Origin: Aphelocoma coerulescens
Taxonomy: Eukaryota; Chordata; Aves; Passeriformes; Corvidae
Direction: 5' to 3'
DNA length: 64,000 bases
Assembly (NCBI RefSeq): GCF_041296385.1
Contig: NC_091015.1
Coordinates: 93,170,004-93,234,003, forward strand
The notes under the pieces were generated by a model. The model searched no databases, was not told the DNA's origin, and was given only the letters and a program-made list of their open reading frames with translations. The position numbers and the translations under genes were made by a program. Shown piece after piece: positions 1-12,566 of this stretch (the first letter of the stretch is position 1; every line of letters starts with the position of its first letter).

Positions 1-3000
1 GAGGGATCCATTGAAGATAAGCATCTGATACAATGGGCACAATCCACCCTCTGGAGATACTGCCTTCTGTCCATGGAGTACAATGCAAACAGCAATGGTG
101 GGCTTAGACAAGACACTTGACTTTGACATGGCCAGAGTTAGACCAGGTTAGCTTCCAAAATGCCTTCTGAAGGCCATTAAACAAAGGCAATACTTCTAAT
201 TTTAGTCATTTCAGTCTTAAAGAGTCTTTTGTTTGCTTCTTTTTTTATTTTTTTATGTCCCAGTCACCTGGAAATCTGCACCTAGATTCCTAGTTGTTGC
301 TGCTTCCTCTATCTCAAACTTCAAAATAATAGGTTTTTTTGAAGGAAGGATGTGATTTTGTCTGAATTACTCTTCTAGTGGTTATGATCTCTTGTGAAAA
401 GTTTGATTAAATCTTTCCTTGTGCTACCCACAGGAAATCTAGAGTGCATTCAGAATTTATTACAGAATAGAATGTGCTGATAATCAGGAATGTCCTGTAG
501 TCAGGAGGAATATGTGTTGAGATGATATCTCTTATACTGTTGTATTGAAGCTAAGATTTGATATTCTGAGTAAGAACAAAATGAATTCTGGAAGTTAGAA
601 CTGAATCTGATGACAAATTCAAGTTTGATTGACAAAGTACAACTCAGTGGAACTTCGGGGTTAAATACTTAAGCACAGAAAAGCTAGGTACAAGAAATAA
701 AATTCTCATGCTAACATGACATCCTCCATCTGCATACACTTTGGGTTTTTTAAATAGGGCATCTTTGCATTGCATTAGTGTTTGCCATTACATTTTACTA
801 TTTCAATTTTACTGTGTTTTGTAGGTTTATAAAGTTTTTATAAGTTTTGGATATTTAGGCCTGAATTTAGATAAGTTTTATGCTTCAATAATATGGTCAA
901 ATAACTTGCAGACTATCTCCAGAGAGTGACAACACTGAAACAATCTTTGCTTATCCTTGTTACCTCTGCACTTCAAGCAGTGTTTCAGGCTGTCATTTAG
1001 AAGTGATTCAGGATACTTGAATTTTGGCTTCAGATCATCTTTTCCTAAAGTCATGAACCTAGACTGCTTGGATAATTGAATTTTCTTTGTTAGGTCGGAA
1101 CTGGAGGACATAAGTCATAAATCAGTCAAGTAATATAATTTATCAGGTGTCACAGCTACTTCTCTCTTACTTAGAGCTGTATTACTTAGCTACAGGCTAG
1201 ACTATGGAATTATTATTAATCTATGTGCTTTAATAGAGCCTCACTTTTAAGGCAAATTAATTTAACTTGGCTGAGTATGTTGCAGTTTTCAAGCAGAATC
1301 AGGCCAACCAAACTCTCATTACAGACTTTTGCAAAGGCAGATTGTTTTCTCCTGTGCTAGTCAGGGCAGGTGACTTTCATGTTAACATGTCTCCAAACAG
1401 GATTAATTTCTTGTGTATTTATGAAGTTATTTCAAGTCAACCAAAAAGTTTTAAAAAGTTACTTAGAAATCATCGAATCATCTTGGTTTATATCAGAATT
1501 ATGTAAATTACTTGGGCAACTATTTTCAGTTATATCTGCATTATGGAATAAGTGAATCACCAGCAAAGCACTAGTTTCTCTGTAATTTTACTCATATTGA
1601 ACAAAGCAGAAGTATTTGGAATGAGAGAAAAGTTTTCTGTTTAGATGTCAGTTCATATCTTCTCTCTTCCCTGATCTTAGAAGTCTATGGTTATTTTGTC
1701 CACAAAATCACTGTGATTGCTTTTACTGAAGTTTTTGCAGTACTTGCTGCTACCCATGGGACTTTTCACCTTAGAGAAGCACAGCTGCCTTTTTAAAATT
1801 GTACTGGGATCAAGTACTTAAATCCCCTTTTCTAGCCTCTGTGTGCAGCAGTTTATTACTTGAGTACAACTTCTGAACAACTGAAAATGAGCCCTTGATA
1901 AGCTGTGAGCAGAATTCATGCTTCCCTTGTTCACCAGGCTCTAAGTCAGTCCTAGGCTTTCTGAGAACAAGTTAGTTTAAAACATTTGAATGGTGAATCT
2001 GTCATAAAGGTTGGATCAGAATTTGACTTACAGATGTTCTGTCTGTCTTGGGAAAACTATTCATTAGTTTATTGATGATGCTATGACTGATCATTCTCCT
2101 TGCAGATTTTACAACTGTTTCTTTAGATGGGCTTTAAATAAGAGGGACGTGTTTTGGCAACTAGACTTTTGCTGCTACCATGCCAAGGGCATTGGCCCTT
2201 GCATCCTGGTTTGGCTATATATTTTTATCTTGGGTGTAGTAAGCTGAGAAAAACAGCTTAATGTGGGGTTTTGTTGGCACAATCTGGTTTCTGTCCCTGG
2301 AGGTGGATGTAGAGCAATCTGAAAGTGGCCCAAACTGCAAACAGAAGTGGCAAGAAAACCACAGTTTAATGAGAAAAGTTGGAGTTTTCAGTTTTGTGCC
2401 ACTTGCTCTGAAAGATTGCAATACTTTTCTATTTATGCCTTCTCCCATCAAATTTGATGTAAACTGTGATAAGGCTAGGACTTGGTTCTGTAAATACACT
2501 TTATTTCTGAAGAAGTTTTGCTTGAACAAATTCTACAATATAATCTTTTGATTAATTTTGCATTGCCACTCATCCCATCTACCACCTCAGTCAATAAACA
2601 GGACTTGTCAGCTGAAGGACTCAGGAACCCAGAACTGGGGCCAGCACTCTAGATGGGCTCTCTACCAGTGCTGAGGTGAGGGGAAGGATTCTGCCTTGAC
2701 GTACTGGAAAAACTCTTCCCAATGTAACCCAAGGCCCTTCTTTTCCACAAGGGCACATTGCTGGCTCTCATTCAGCTTTTTGTCCTCCAATACCCCAAGA
2801 CCTTTCTCTGCTTTCTAGGTCATTGGTCTCGAAGTGTGGTTGCATGGGGCTGTTCCTCTCTAGGTTCAAGACTTTGCGTTTTCCCTAGTTGAACTCCATG
2901 AGGTTTCTCCCTGCCTTGTCAAAGTGTGACACGACCCTTTGGTTTATCAGCCACTCCTCCCAGTCAAGGCAAATTTGTCCAGGTCATTAATGATGGTGTT

Positions 3001-5855
3001 AAGCAGGAGAACCTTGTGACTTTTCTGCAGCTGGCCTCTTAATGACTGATCACTGTCCTCTGGGCCTGGTTGCTCAGACAGTTTTCAACACATTGCACTG
3101 TCCACTTATCTAGCTCATACTTTTTTGCCTTGTCTAGCAGGAAGTTATGGGATACAGTGTTAAAACCCATGCTAAAGTTGAGATAAGTAATATCCACTGT
3201 TCTTCCCTCATCTGTGCACCTTGTCCCCTCCTTGTAGAAGTCTATAATGTTGTTCAAGGAATATATAGAACAGTATTTCCAGAATGCAAACTGATTTTGT
3301 CACTTTTCATGCTGTTAATGGCATAATGTTAATTTTTTACTGTGTAGTTTCTGTCTGAAGAGAAAATCCTAAAAGCCCCTTTATGAACACTGTATTAATT
3401 ACTGTAAAACTATGGAAAGACTGGTCCTTATAATAAATTTTCTAATGCTTTGGAAAGAAGAAAACTCAGGGGAGCACTTGCTGCAGACCAAACTCCACAC
3501 TGAAAAGATTTTTTGGAATATTTTTCTCTTTCAGACCTAAACTACCTCAGAGCTTTCGCTTAGACGATTGCACTCCCCAGTCCCCAATTTAAATCACAAG
3601 AAATCTAATACCATAATGTCAGATAAGGTCACACATTTTCCTTAGGACTTAAAAAGCTACACGTATGCTGCAAAGATACCTTCAAAATACCCTAGTATGG
3701 TTACAAAGTGGTACACCCTGCAGTGATTTATGAATGGAATGAATGGCAGTCTGGGATGATTAATACTTTTTTCATTGTTTGCATTGCTCTTAATTTAATA
3801 ACTTAATTTAGAATTCTGGTATAAAATATACTATTTGCTCTTACAGCTCATTGTGTACATAAGCTGAGCATTTCCATGACCAGAGTGATACAAAATTGCA
3901 AAAAATGTGTCTTAAAAGAAGGAAAGTGGACCTGTATTCATAAATCACATTCTATTTCTCTGTACTTGCTCCCTTTTTTGCATTTGAATGTGTGTCATGT
4001 TTTTTGAAATGCTGCTTTTAATATCTGTGTAATAGAGTCTGGCTCAGCAGGAGAGAAATAGTTACCCTCTATAATTCCTGGAAGGTTTTATCCAATTTTA
4101 ATCATTTTTATATTGCAGTTCTGCTGTTTTCTTACTAATTTCAGCAGTTTCTTATTACCAGTATTTCTGTGTCAATGCATCATCATTCCACTATTGCAAG
4201 TTATCAAGAGTTGAATAAAACTGGGCAAACCCTCATCTACTTTGGGATGATTGTTGAATGTATTTCTTGAGGAAGGAGTTAAGCAGTGTTACTAATGCCA
4301 TAACCATGGGTAAAAATAGAGTTGACACTGCGAATAAGAGGCTCCTCCATAATGGTTATGCAGAATACTGATCTTGTTCATTCCAGGACAACTGTTGGGC
4401 AGACTCTTCATGGTATTATTTCTGTCTGTTTTCATGGCATTGTTCTTCTGTTTCTTTATCTCCATTCCATACACCTACAGTGCCTATGGCTGTGGGCAGG
4501 GCACAAAACAATTTCTCAAGAAAATACAGACGTGCTGTAGTTAGAGCTGCAAACAATGCCCTGCACTTCTCCACTGTTAGTGGTACAGTTCATCTGTACT
4601 TATGCTGGCAATACTGAAGCTCTATCACAGAGAGCCAGCCACATCCTCTGCTGGCTGAAGTGCCATTCACAGGACCTTCTTTCATCACAGCTACTTAAAT
4701 AAGGACCTCTAATAAAAACAGCAATTGTTGTTCCATTCATCATAGAGTTTCCACTGGGAAAGGTGAACTGCTTTGGCAGCAGTAGGAAATCCCTGTAGTG
4801 TTGGTGGAGGTACTTAGTGATGCTTAGAGGTAAGGCTACAGCTCAAGAGTGATTCCAGTGTTGTGCTTAGTACAGTGGAGGGAGTCTTTTCCCATGCAGG
4901 ACCAAGCCCAAGAGCAACAGAGATACTCATGAACTGCAGGTTATTACAACTTCACCCAGGGCTGTATCCAGGTCTATTGTCTGTGTGTTGTGAACAAGAT
5001 CTGTGTGTCCCTTCTCACTGATAAACAGCAGACATCATCCATTGCTGTTTAATCTAATTCCTTTTCTCTGTCCTAAACTTACTTAGAAAATACATTTTCC
5101 ACTTGCCAGATGTTTATTTTGAAAAGGAATAATCTGTGGTGTGTGTGTGTGCGCGTGTTTCCAAAAGGCTGATTGCCGTAGCTTATATGTGGTTTAGAGC
5201 ACTTCAACTCTGTGGAAAATAAACTGTTTTTTAAAGTGGCAAAACGTTGCTCTTTACAAAAGGGCAGTTTTGCTAGACTTTGTGGAATTATTAGTGGACT
5301 GTCTAATGGCTAGGATAGGTACATTGCACTGGATACCCTGAGCCTCTGTGCAGAGCCAGCAGCAGTAGAGGCAGGCTGGGTAGGTCAAGTGGGCAGGGCC
5401 CTGCAGGAGGAACAGGGCAGCTGGCTCGATGAGTGGTCATGGGAAGCTCAATCCTGTCTTCTTTGTCACCTTCTTCCTGTAAAACAGAGGCAACAATATC
5501 TGTGTAATATATTTGGAGATTCTCTGGTGGTAATTCCTGTGCAAGAGAGAGGTAATTTTTACCATTATTAGATGGAGTAAATAGTCTAGTTCAGTCAATG
5601 CAACCATAAAGTTTTAACTAAAGTGTTGGATCCAACTCTTTGCTGTAGTTCTGTGCAAATGATTATGAAGTTTCTATTATAGAAGAGATTCTTGAGATGA
5701 AACTAGAGTTTGGATTGTGAGGCTAAAGGACAGGATCCTTCCATTCATATTACTTATTATTAGAAGCCTAGGAGTAAATTTGAAGAGGAAAAGCTTGTTT
5801 TGGGGTGAGATACTGTTTTCATTCAATATGACCTTTTTGATCCTTATTTTATTAG
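1..5855 (+). other. SEMA5A intron (3' part), no coding sequence
   Basis: This AT-rich stretch precedes the first visible SEMA5A exon and ends with a pyrimidine-rich acceptor (TTATTTTATTAG). The only element recognised is an antisense CR1 fragment near 2.6-3.3 kb. A short alternating TG/CG run lies near 5140-5158. The small open frames are interrupted, match nothing known to me and look like chance. Confidence 0.75.
2600..3310 (-). mobile_element. CR1 LINE fragment (reverse transcriptase region), antisense
   Basis: Read on the minus strand this is the middle-to-3' part of a bird CR1 retrotransposon. The frame at 3039-3257 carries the reverse-transcriptase core YLNFSMGFNTVSHNFLLDK, matching the CR1 pattern YLDFSKAFDTVSH. 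The following LDKWTVQCVENCLSNQAQR matches the usual LDxWTxRWIENWLxGRAQR. The catalytic aspartate of motif A (YLDF) is Asn here, and the flanking sequence has stops, so the copy is dead. The DNA at 2600-3030 reads as the reverse complement of downstream CR1 sequence, for example the ACTCCATGAGGTTTCTCCC segment. The 3' tail of the element is not present. Boundaries are approximate. Confidence 0.85.
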
Positions 5856-6074
5856 GATTGTCAGGGGATTTCTTGCGTTCTGGACGATACTCTGCTCATA
5901 CCATCAATGGTGCCTGGTCACCCTGGTCTCCGTGGTCTCAGTGCAGTCGTGACTGCAGCAGAGGTATCCGGAATCGAAAACGGGTCTGCAGCAATCCTGA
6001 GCCCAAGTATGGGGGACTTCCTTGCCTTGGCCCATCTCTAGAGTACCAGGAATGCAACATTTTGCCCTGCCCAG
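5856..6074 (+). CDS. SEMA5A: SEMA5A exon encoding a thrombospondin type-1 repeat (TSP5)
   Basis: This exon (219 bp, entered and left in phase 1) encodes a linker (GDFLRSGRYSAHTING) and one complete TSP type-1 repeat. The repeat has the tryptophan ladder WSPWSPW, the cysteine pairs CSRDCSRG and RVC, then the conserved CLGPSLEYQECNILPCP end. The WxxW triplet is a known C-mannosylation motif; these extracellular repeats bind glycosaminoglycans in SEMA5A. The acceptor is TTATTTTATTAG and the donor is G|GTAAGT. An in-frame AG nine bases further in (exon start 5865) would remove three residues (see findings). The open frame continues upstream of the acceptor, but that part is intronic and its methionine is not a start. 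The O-fucosylation position of the CSxTCxxG motif is Asp in this repeat. Confidence 0.95.
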
Positions 6075-9000
6075 GTAAGTTTCAAATGAAATGAAAGAAG
6101 TGGAAATAAAATAGCTCATCCTCAAGATTATATCTTGCAATATTTGGTATGGGGTTGTTTTTCTGTTTTAGTTGGTGAGTTTTGGGTTTGTTTTGGTTCT
6201 GAAATCAATTACAGCTCAAATTTACCTTTATAATATAAGTGGATTTGGTAATATTCCCATGTGATGTCAATAAATTTATCATCGACCCTATTAATAGCTG
6301 TGTCCTTTTTCACTTGTGAGACTGACTGTAAAAATATAATTTTAGTATATAAACTTACAGGAAAAAAAAGACATAAGAATTCTGGCAAGACATGAGAAAT
6401 CTGGCCTAGTCTTTATTTGAACTCAAAATATCATTTTCATCACAGCAGTTGCTGGCATTAAGTCTGTGTTAGCTTTCAAGTGTAGAGTTGCCAGCAAATA
6501 ATGTTCACTACTGATCACCAAATGGAATGGTAATTCAAGTAGTCCATTAAGATTGTTCTTGGAATCTTGAGTTTCTCCTTAATTTAAAGTTGGTTTATGA
6601 TTCTATGAAAGAGATTACAAGTAGAATATATATTTTCAAGAAACTACTTTGGATTAAAAATCATTGTTGTGTATCCAGCATAGCGGGAAAAAAAATCTCG
6701 GTTTCAGTCACATCTCACCCTTCATAAAACAGACTTTCAAACTGAAGGGCATGAGCTTTGCAGAGGCTTTGTGGGAAAAGAAAGGGGAAGGATATAGAAG
6801 ACTGAAGAAAAGAAGGTCCTATTGGTTTAGGAAGAGAGAATTCAAGGTAAGAAGCAATAGAGAGGAAGAAGGAAGGGAGACTGAAAGACTCAGTTCTTTC
6901 CAGCAGCAGCAAGTAAATTTAGAAATAAGCTGTCATACATCTTTAATTGTGTTAATTATGTATAGCAGTGCTGCATATTTTCTTGTTGAAGACTTGAAGC
7001 TTTTGTCATTTTTTCAAGTGTGGACCTGAAGAATTACTAAGGCAATATACATACTGTGTATGTGTATCACTATTGTCAAGCATACATGTGTGTTAACATA
7101 CACATATATGGTTTCAAATTAAAAGTGTATTCCCTATATCATGGATACGTTGGTTTTTATAATATGAGTATTTTGTCCAATCTTTTTGCAGTGTTTTCCC
7201 TAAGCTTTTTAAGCCCTCTAACAGTCACTGTCCATTCTTTGCATTGGAATTTAAGCAGAAGATCTGTGCAGAAGAGAACACTTCCCTCTTGGGAGGACAC
7301 AGCTTCTTGAAAAGCATGATTCCATCTTGAATTGAACCTAAGCAATATGTTTTGGCACACAGCCTGCAAACCCAGCAGCTCTGTGAGCATTCTGGCTGTT
7401 CACTGAAAGCAAATTTCTCTGCAGTTTTATTGCTAACAGGAGCAATAGGATTGTTTGACAACTTGAATGCCCTGAGGCACTCAAGCCCCCAGCTCTCCTG
7501 CTGGTAGGGCAGATCCATGGGGAATTTCTATTGAGGATCCCTGTTTCAGTCTGGGGAAACGCCCATTAAGCCACTGAAGTTCTGAAAGAGGCACTTGGGC
7601 ACAAGCAGCCAGTGCTTTCTGGTGAAATTTTCTTGCTGTATCCAAGGAGGAAAGTAGCCTCAGTTATTCACTTCTCCATCTGGGAGTGTGAACATCTGAG
7701 GAGATGAAGGGAAGAGACGATGCTTCTTTCTGAGCACAGAGGCATGGCCAGGGAAGGGTGTCCATATTTTCTACATTAAGCACTATTGGAGAGAGGTGGA
7801 AGGGAACTAGCAAAGAACCAACATTTTTCAGAGAATTATAAAATCGTGGTCCAAATCTTCTCCTTGTGTGCACAGCCCTAGTGCATGATCGGATTCATTA
7901 GTTCCTGGACCGCCATCACCTTGCTTTTTCCATGATAATAAAATTATAAATGATTCTGTTTCATGTAACTGCCCTGTTCAAGTAGTTTGGCAATAATTAA
8001 TTAAGTCAAAGATCTAGAAGACCATTGTACTAATATGTGCAAGCCTCCCTGGGGATGGGTGCAGTAGGTGAAGCAAGCAAGAACATAGCAACTCCTCACT
8101 GACTCCTGCTTCCCTTGCAAAGGGAATGTCTCCATAGGACACTGCCTTCAGCTTCCCTTGAAGCATCTGTGGTGTGGTATAAGGTAACAGCTCTGCTCAC
8201 AAGCTCTGAGATACCTGATTGTACCACCATACTGTAGTAACTGAAATACATTCATCAAATGGGCACAGAGTATCTATAAAACAGGGCTGGATTTGTTGTT
8301 CATCCCTTGCTGTTCATTTTCAAGTTAAATGCTATCTTGAATTTGCTGGATTTTTTTTGAAGTTAAAATAAGCCAAAGGTTTTCAGAAGCGGTATTTTTA
8401 TTAAGCTCTGTAGCTATTCACTGTTACATTTTTTGAAAGAAATTGTTTTAACCAGTAAAACATGCTTATAAGTTTGTTGTAGAGGCCCTAGTTTTTTATG
8501 ACATAGACAATACCCCAGACTAAAAACCATGAAGTTGTAAGGCAGAAGTTGAAACTGTGCTTTGAATTTGAAAATATTTTAAAAGGTCAGTTGATATAAA
8601 GTGTGGTGGGCCTTTCTGAAGCCCAAACAGTGACATAATCTGTCTAATAATTTTATTTAGGGACAAGTTTCATTTTTCTTTTTAGTGCAAAGCAAATTTG
8701 AATAGAGTGTAGAGCATGAATAAAGTATTTAGATGTATCATAGCCTGCAACAAGGAATCACAAAGTTCCTCAGCTACAGAACTACTGTTTTGCCAGTAAT
8801 TAAGAAAAAACACAGGAGACTAAATCAGATCTCAGAAAAATCTGAAGGGAAAACTTTGCAAGCACTATATGTAATTGATTTTTTTTTTTTTTTGAGACAG
8901 GGGAGAGTAAAATATTGCTGCAGAATAAGGCTTATCCATAAATTAGACCTGATTATAAACTTGTAGGAGGGAAATAAATTCTTATTGGAGAAGAACACCA

Positions 9001-12000
9001 GTAAATTTAAATTCTCTCAGTTTTTAATGAAAGAGACAGAAAGGCTAAGGAGTGTGGGGGGGATTTTGTTCTGACCTTGACCTGAAAGTATTTTCCATAG
9101 TACTAGAATTAAAACTGCAACAAAGAATTTGATGGTCTCTGAGATTTTCCTGAGCTTTCCCAGGGTAAGGAAAGCTTTACCTGCTCCCTTCTGGCACAGA
9201 ACCCTTTAATTACAGTCCAGCCCAGTCATTACACTTCCAGAAATATTCTGGTTAGCAGGAAGAAGTGCAATGGCAGCCATAAAGAACCCTTCCTGCTACT
9301 GCAACCTCAGGTTCTGCTTTGCTTCCTCTTCTGCTTATTGCAGGCAGGATCAACCCCTCATGATGTAAACTGCTGAGAAAGGGGAGTGATAGAGCAATAT
9401 ACTGAGCAGTATTTAAGTCATGCTGAAAGTCAGCAGGACTTTATGCTTCTCAATGAATTAATCTGGGCTCAGTGTCATCCTGGAAGATACTAAGGATGCT
9501 CTGAAGGACTAGCACAAGGAGAAAGTGTACAAGGCTGTCTTGTCTGGTTAAGTGTCTTGCAACACTTGCAGCTTCTTAAATATACTTATTAATATATTAA
9601 TAAATAGAAATTGATAGTTAAATGCAGGATCCCAGAACTTTAAATAATTACTGAAGTTATCTGGACCCTGCCTTCAGTGAGTTCTATTAAGCCTTTTTTA
9701 AGCCTCCAGGAGAGAGAGAAACTGAATTGTTTTTCTGCAGTAGTAAATGGTCCACCAATGTGCAGATTGGTAGCAGTCACTGAGCCTTTTGTTCATAGTA
9801 TTTGAAGGCTGAATATATAATAGTAAACTGAACAGTACCAGAAAATTGCCAGAAATTGTATCCAGGTCCTGGAAGATGATTTATCTGTATTGTTCAAGTT
9901 TTAGAATGATCCCTCATAAAATTTTGCCTTCAACTAACTATCACTCTCCCAAATAAGCTGCAGGAAGAGTTTGTGAGGCAGTGTAGGGCAAAGGCATGTT
10001 CTCAGTACTCAGTTTCCATCTGGCTAAGCTACTTTGAGGGGCAGGAGAATTTGAACTATTGTCTTGCACTAGCAAATTATGCCTTGAACCTGTGCCTCAG
10101 CTCTTTTTTTATGTCTCAGAGATGTGAACAGCATTGAGCTGGCAAGAATTGAACTGAACAGCCTCAGTAACTATGGAAAGGATCTCTGAATGCTCACTGA
10201 CATTTCTGTTTTCTTTGAGTTACTAATATGCAGTCAATAATAAAAGAAAGTAATCTAATATCAGTCATATCAGGGTTTTGTTATCCTTGGTTGCTTGCAA
10301 GATATTTACATTATGAAGAGAAATAGATGATGAAGAGAAGTGTTGTTTAATTCTGAAAATCTACAAAAATTACAGGAATCTATTAACTAAAAGATCTGTT
10401 GGCCTGACAGTAATAACAACCAAACATAAAGAGCACTGTCCTAATTCACAGTATTGCACCTCTTTTCATTCATTTCTGCAGAAAAAGGCAACTTTTCTTC
10501 ATTTTGTTTTGTTTTGTTTCTTGTTGCTTTCTCTTATATTCCATTGCATAGGGACATCGGGACACTTGGCCAGTGTGCCTTAATTAGACAATTAAAGCAG
10601 AGCTGTGTGAGCACCACTGAGTAGCAGGAGCTACAGGAGTTCCTGTTGCCTCTTCCCCTCAGAGTGTAGTGGAGGATCACAGGGAAAGGACAGTTGCCAT
10701 CTCTTAGATATGAAGTTCTGACACTTCATGGCAATATTTTGGGATTTTACCAGTAATGGATTTTTATTATAGTACTTTTAGTTTAGTTTCGTTGTGATAT
10801 TTTAGCTGAGAAGATCTGAATCAATTCATATATCACTAAACTTGCTAATAACAATAATGAGTTTCAGATATACAAAAATCCCTGAAAGACTATTTAAGTT
10901 ATTTATGCATGCCCTAAAGCCAGTTGCTCTTTATTGGTTTTATTTTTTTTTTCTTCATTATTGTTTTTATTTCCTCCTATTATTTTTTTCTTTGAAGTCA
11001 TACTTGGCCACAAGGAAGCAGGAATGTATTTAAAAGAATAAAATTTATCCTGCAATAGCTTCCTAGATCAGGAGGAAAAAAAATTACGCCAGTAAATGGA
11101 GGCTGAAGCCCATCTCATAACATGAACTGATCTCTCAAGGCTGGTTCTATAGCCAGCAGGAAGAGGGATGAACTGCAATTGGAAGCAACTGTTGCTTTTC
11201 TAACTTAAAACTCTCAGTTACAGACTTAAACCCGAGTGGACCTTTAGATTTTGTTATTGTTCTCTTCAAGAACCATTTGTTTGCCTTGTGTTTCGGCATT
11301 GCACTATGTTGACTGTTTCATCCAGCATTGCTTCTATGAATAAAAGGTATCACAGAAATAATACTTTGCCTTTGTAAACTGTGATGTGAAAATTGCTCTT
11401 TCCCCACACTGAAACATGCAGCAGTATCCCACAGGATTGGGAAAAAGCAGCAGACTAAGTGATGTGAAATGGGATGATCCCCCAGGTGTCTGGAAGGGAG
11501 CAGTAGGCTCCCCAACATGTAGGCAGTTTATAAAGGACCCTGCAATTCCATCTGCCTTCTCATGAAAGCAGGTGAGGTCAGTGTGTCTGCCCACACTTCC
11601 CTGTAAAACCTGAAGTGCATAGCAGGGTATCCAGTTTACCTAATTTTCTCTTGGAAATTCTCCAGCAGTGTGGATGTTTAGTTGTGTCCTCAGGAGATCC
11701 CATTTCTGTACACTGTTTCTTCCTGGTATGTCCTCTTCTCTATGGCGTGTGTTCTTTTCTTTACAGTGAAGAAATATTTATTAACCTCAACAACAGCCAG
11801 TAGGCAAAAAGTTGTTTGGTTTACTATAAAGGAAACAGCATTGTTTGATAGCACACTGCTAGCTGAAGAGACCCTTCTCCCTAAAGGGACCAACCTCAGC
11901 AATTGTCAGAAAATGTAGAGACTCTTTAAGTCTTTCATTGTGGAGCTACTTTAATGACGTTTTTTTGTCCAACAGCTCTACAAAATTGTTATGTAAAGAA

Positions 12001-12109
12001 ACTGTGGTGACTGGAACTTTCCTTGCTGCTGTGTATTTTTCTTCCTATAAGAGGCAGAAATAACATTAAGGGCTCCATGACAAAAAGAAAAAAACCTAGA
12101 TGGTGCTGG

Positions 12110-12122
12110 GTTGCTAAGCAAC
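12110..12122. promoter_or_regulatory. 13-bp palindrome resembling an RFX X-box
   Basis: GTTGCTAAGCAAC is a perfect inverted repeat around a central A. It fits the RFX-factor X-box pattern of two GTTRC-type half-sites in inverted orientation with a very short spacer. It lies inside an intron. The match is by motif only; function is not shown. Confidence 0.25.
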
Positions 12123-12548
12123 TTAAAGAAAGATGAAAGAAACCACAGAGCTCTACTTAGGTCTTGTAAAAACTCAAGCAGTAAATACCCACTCCTTTGA
12201 TCTTATTTAACCATGATGATGCCTTATTATCCTCTATTGCTGAAAAGAAAAAGTTCTGGGGACAAGTAAAAGAGGTAGTTACAATAGTCCTTGAAATGTT
12301 AGAGATTTAGGAAGGCAGCCTGTCAGTAAATAGTTGCTAAAAAAAAGTTATAATTGCTCTGTCTAGCTCAACTACGATCAAAGGTAACATTGTCTATTAC
12401 ATTTGTCCTTCCTCACCTTCCCCAGACCCACTTCTCCCTTTACATCTGAAGTCACATAGTACAGCCATGATCACTGCAGTTGTGGAACATGGTGACATTC
12501 CCGGGTGTCACATCGCTCTCTCGGCCACCTGTTGATGGATGGCAGTTT

Positions 12549-12566
12549 CAAATGCACGTGCATTTG
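12549..12566. promoter_or_regulatory. 18-bp perfect palindrome with a CACGTG E-box core
   Basis: CAAATGCACGTGCATTTG reads identically on both strands. Its centre is the E-box CACGTG bound by bHLH-type factors. The arms contain ATGCA/TGCAT, and the outer CAAATG is close to an E-box-like sequence. A perfect 18-bp palindrome is unlikely by chance in a given intron. Whether it is a protein-binding site is inference. Confidence 0.35.

Noticed and set aside
5717..5855. In-frame upstream extension of the TSP5 exon with its own methionine
   Set aside because: The extension is intronic: a pyrimidine tract and AG acceptor precede the conserved part, and the extension is not semaphorin-like.
6664..7029. 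121-codon frame inside the 9-kb SEMA5A intron
   Set aside because: Lys/Arg/Glu-rich by composition of purine-rich DNA; no homology.
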